From: Planctomycetota bacterium
GTDB lineage: Bacteria; Planctomycetota; Phycisphaerae; WQYP01
Direction: 5' to 3'
Assembly (NCBI GenBank): GCA_021809365.1
Contig: JAKBAC010000039.1
Location: forward strand, 1-21,729
Length of the DNA: 21,729 bases
This document shows, piece by piece, positions 20,334-21,729 of the stretch. The translations under genes were made by a program, and so were the position numbers. Position 1 is the stretch's first letter; every line of letters starts with the position of its first letter. The notes under the pieces are model-generated. The model was not told the origin of the DNA, made no database searches, and worked only from the letters and a program-made list of their open reading frames with translations.

Positions 20334-21729
20334 GTGGCCAAAACCCATTCTTCCGGCAACTCGTTTGGAGGCACCATGATAAAGTCCCTTGAGCACATCA
20401 GGTCGAAGCTGGCACGGGATGACAACCTTAAGTTTGGCCGTGGCGGGATTTTCACAGTGGCTGAACAGGCCCGCCATCCGCGCGGCTTTCTGTGCCAGCA
20501 AAAATATTTCGTTCCATATATGAACCGGGAGTTTCACATGAAACGCACAGTTGGTTTTCCATCGTTGTCCTTGGCCGCCGCTGCGGTCGCCGTTGCGGGC
20601 ATGGTCGGCAGCGCGTCCGCAGCGCCCACACAAGGCTTTCTGCAGGCGGGATCGGGACCGTACGATTACAACACGACCACAAATTGGGTCAATGGCACGA
20701 TCGACGGTATCTGGGATCCGTCGCTGACACTAACTGCCAACCAGACAGTAACGTTTGCGGCACCCACCACGCTATCGACTGGCCTGTCCATAGGCTATAA
20801 GAGTTCTGGTAGTGGCGCATATAGTCTAACCTTCCAAAGCAACGGTTCCGGTCCGGAAACAATTACGCTCGGGGCCGGTGCCAGCATCGCTGATGCAGGC
20901 TATGCCCGCGGCACGACCGTAACAATTGGCAGTACCACGGCAGCGGATGCGCTCAATATCGACCTCGGAGGGGGCACCGTTACGATGACTGCCGCCGGCG
21001 GACATGGAGGTTATAATAATCTTGTTATCGATAACGTCATTTCCGATGGATCGCTGCAATTGAATGCATCAACCCCATCAGGGGCGGGCGGACAAGTAAA
21101 CCTCAATGGAGTAAATACATACACCGGCGTCACGACTGTCAATGGAACGAATTACAATAACCTGGGAGTCTACGTTGCCAATCTGGCTAATGGCGGCGCT
21201 GCCAGTGGCATCGGCGAATCCTCCAACGCCGCTTCAAATTTGGTTATTCAGAATAACGGTGCCCTTTATTACAATGGAAATGCAAATGCTTCCACCGATC
21301 GGCTCTTCACCATTGGTGGTGGCGGAGGTTCCGTTGGCATTACATCTAATAATAACAGTCTGACCTTCACGAATACCGGGGCAATAGCATATACAAGTGC
21401 CGGTACGAACAATACCCTTACTTTGAGTGGTACGAACGCAAATACGATAGTATTTGACCCACAAATCACCAACAATGGTAGCGGAATAACCGGACTCACG
21501 GTAGCCGGAAATGGTACGACGCTAACCATAGGCAATAACAATAATAGTTATACCGGTGTAACACATTTTTTTGGTGAAAGGCAGTGGATTATATTAAATA
21601 GCTTGGCCAATGGAGGGACGAATAGCTCCATTGGTGCTTCCTCGAATGCCGCCGCAAATTGGGTCATGCAAGATGGGGACACCATCGATTACACCGGGAC
21701 CGGTGCCACAACGGATCGTAATATGACGG
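20334..21729 (+). CDS. Exported autotransporter-associated beta-strand repeat protein (partial, runs off the window)
   Basis: An uninterrupted frame runs to the end of the window. A classical signal peptide begins at the in-frame ATG 20538 (MKRTVGF, an Ala/Val-rich core, cleavage after SASA). The mature part is rich in Gly, Asn, Thr and Ser, with short beta-strand units such as NGVNTYTGVTTVNG and LANGGAASGIGESSNAASNL. These are typical of autotransporter-associated (PATR-type) beta-strand repeats of large surface proteins. A second unit (NSYTGVT, LANGGTNSSIGASSNAAAN) follows about 140 residues later. The start is uncertain: GTG 20334 has AAGGAG eight bases upstream and would add 68 residues before the signal peptide, while ATG 20538 has GGGAG and a normal signal peptide. 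No beta-barrel or anchor is visible because the 3' end is missing. Confidence 0.82.
   Translation, partial: MAKTHSSGNSFGGTMIKSLEHIRSKLARDDNLKFGRGGIFTVAEQARHPRGFLCQQKYFVPYMNREFHMKRTVGFPSLSLAAAAVAVAGMVGSASAAPTQGFLQAGSGPYDYNTTTNWVNGTIDGIWDPSLTLTANQTVTFAAPTTLSTGLSIGYKSSGSGAYSLTFQSNGSGPETITLGAGASIADAGYARGTTVTIGSTTAADALNIDLGGGTVTMTAAGGHGGYNNLVIDNVISDGSLQLNASTPSGAGGQVNLNGVNTYTGVTTVNGTNYNNLGVYVANLANGGAASGIGESSNAASNLVIQNNGALYYNGNANASTDRLFTIGGGGGSVGITSNNNSLTFTNTGAIAYTSAGTNNTLTLSGTNANTIVFDPQITNNGSGITGLTVAGNGTTLTIGNNNNSYTGVTHFFGERQWIILNSLANGGTNSSIGASSNAAANWVMQDGDTIDYTGTGATTDRNMT
21120..21729 (+). repeat. About 140-residue repeat units within the surface protein
   Basis: The motif TYTGVT at 21117-21134 recurs as SYTGVT at about 21546-21563. 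LANGG at 21183 recurs at 21603, each followed by an S-IG-SSNAA-N pattern and a TDR near the end of the unit. The period is about 420-430 bases. The copies differ strongly at DNA level, so this is an old protein repeat and not a recent tandem duplication. Confidence 0.65.

Noticed and set aside
20188..20379. 63-residue plus-strand frame in the surface protein leader
   Set aside because: It starts at TTG at the predicted transcription start and overlaps the real frame; it looks like leader RNA.
1..21729. CRISPR arrays, integrases, transposases, tRNA genes
   Set aside because: Looked for regular spaced repeats, recombinase motifs and tRNA-like cloverleaf sequence; none was seen.

Overview
The window comes from a moderately GC-rich bacterial chromosome, most plausibly a planctomycete (Phycisphaerae-like) or a relative in the Planctomycetota/Verrucomicrobiota group. 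This is an inference from three things: a surface protein with autotransporter-associated beta-strand repeats, a signal-peptide protein combining DUF2341-, PA14- and PKD-like segments, and intergenic DNA full of degenerate short motifs (CCACAGAGG, GTTTAGC and GTAGAGAG types). There is no rRNA, tRNA, CRISPR array, integrase or transposase in the window.

Left part (1-13806). A short C-terminus of an unknown plus-strand gene ends at 88 and is followed by about 440 bp of repeat-rich non-coding DNA. A minus-strand defence operon then runs from 12649 down to 527. In transcription order it holds hsdM (long DNA adenine methylase with a coiled-coil tail), a KilA-N domain protein, hsdS (specificity subunit with a roughly 190-residue C-terminal extension), a DUF262/DUF1524 (GmrSD/SspE-like) nuclease, hsdR (PD-ExK/DEAD-box translocase), a YgjP-like metallopeptidase, and a membrane protein with a possible GAF-like domain. 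Four junctions overlap by 1 to 14 nt, so most genes are translationally coupled. The last gene has its own extended -10 promoter. About 1.15 kb of gene-free, repeat- and hairpin-rich DNA lies upstream of hsdM. A related short repeat occurs on both sides of the operon.

Middle part (13807-17415). A ferric-reductase-like transmembrane flavo-oxidoreductase on the plus strand converges on a 684-residue secreted PA14/PKD/TPR-like protein on the minus strand. Their stop codons abut with no base between them.

Right part (17434-21729). recR and dnaX lie on the minus strand, and ebfC/ybaB, usual between them, is absent. dnaX is split by a -1 frameshift inside the clamp-loader collar domain, which is either a sequence error or recoding. 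Divergent from dnaX, behind a good sigma70-type promoter, is a long open frame that leaves the window. It encodes an exported beta-strand-repeat surface protein, and its N-terminus may carry about 68 residues ahead of a classical signal peptide.

The most interesting features are the composite type I restriction island (HsdS fused to a Panacea-like domain, an embedded DUF262/HNH nuclease, and a separately promoted membrane protein), the interrupted dnaX with a possibly leaderless start, and the extended N-terminus of the surface protein.
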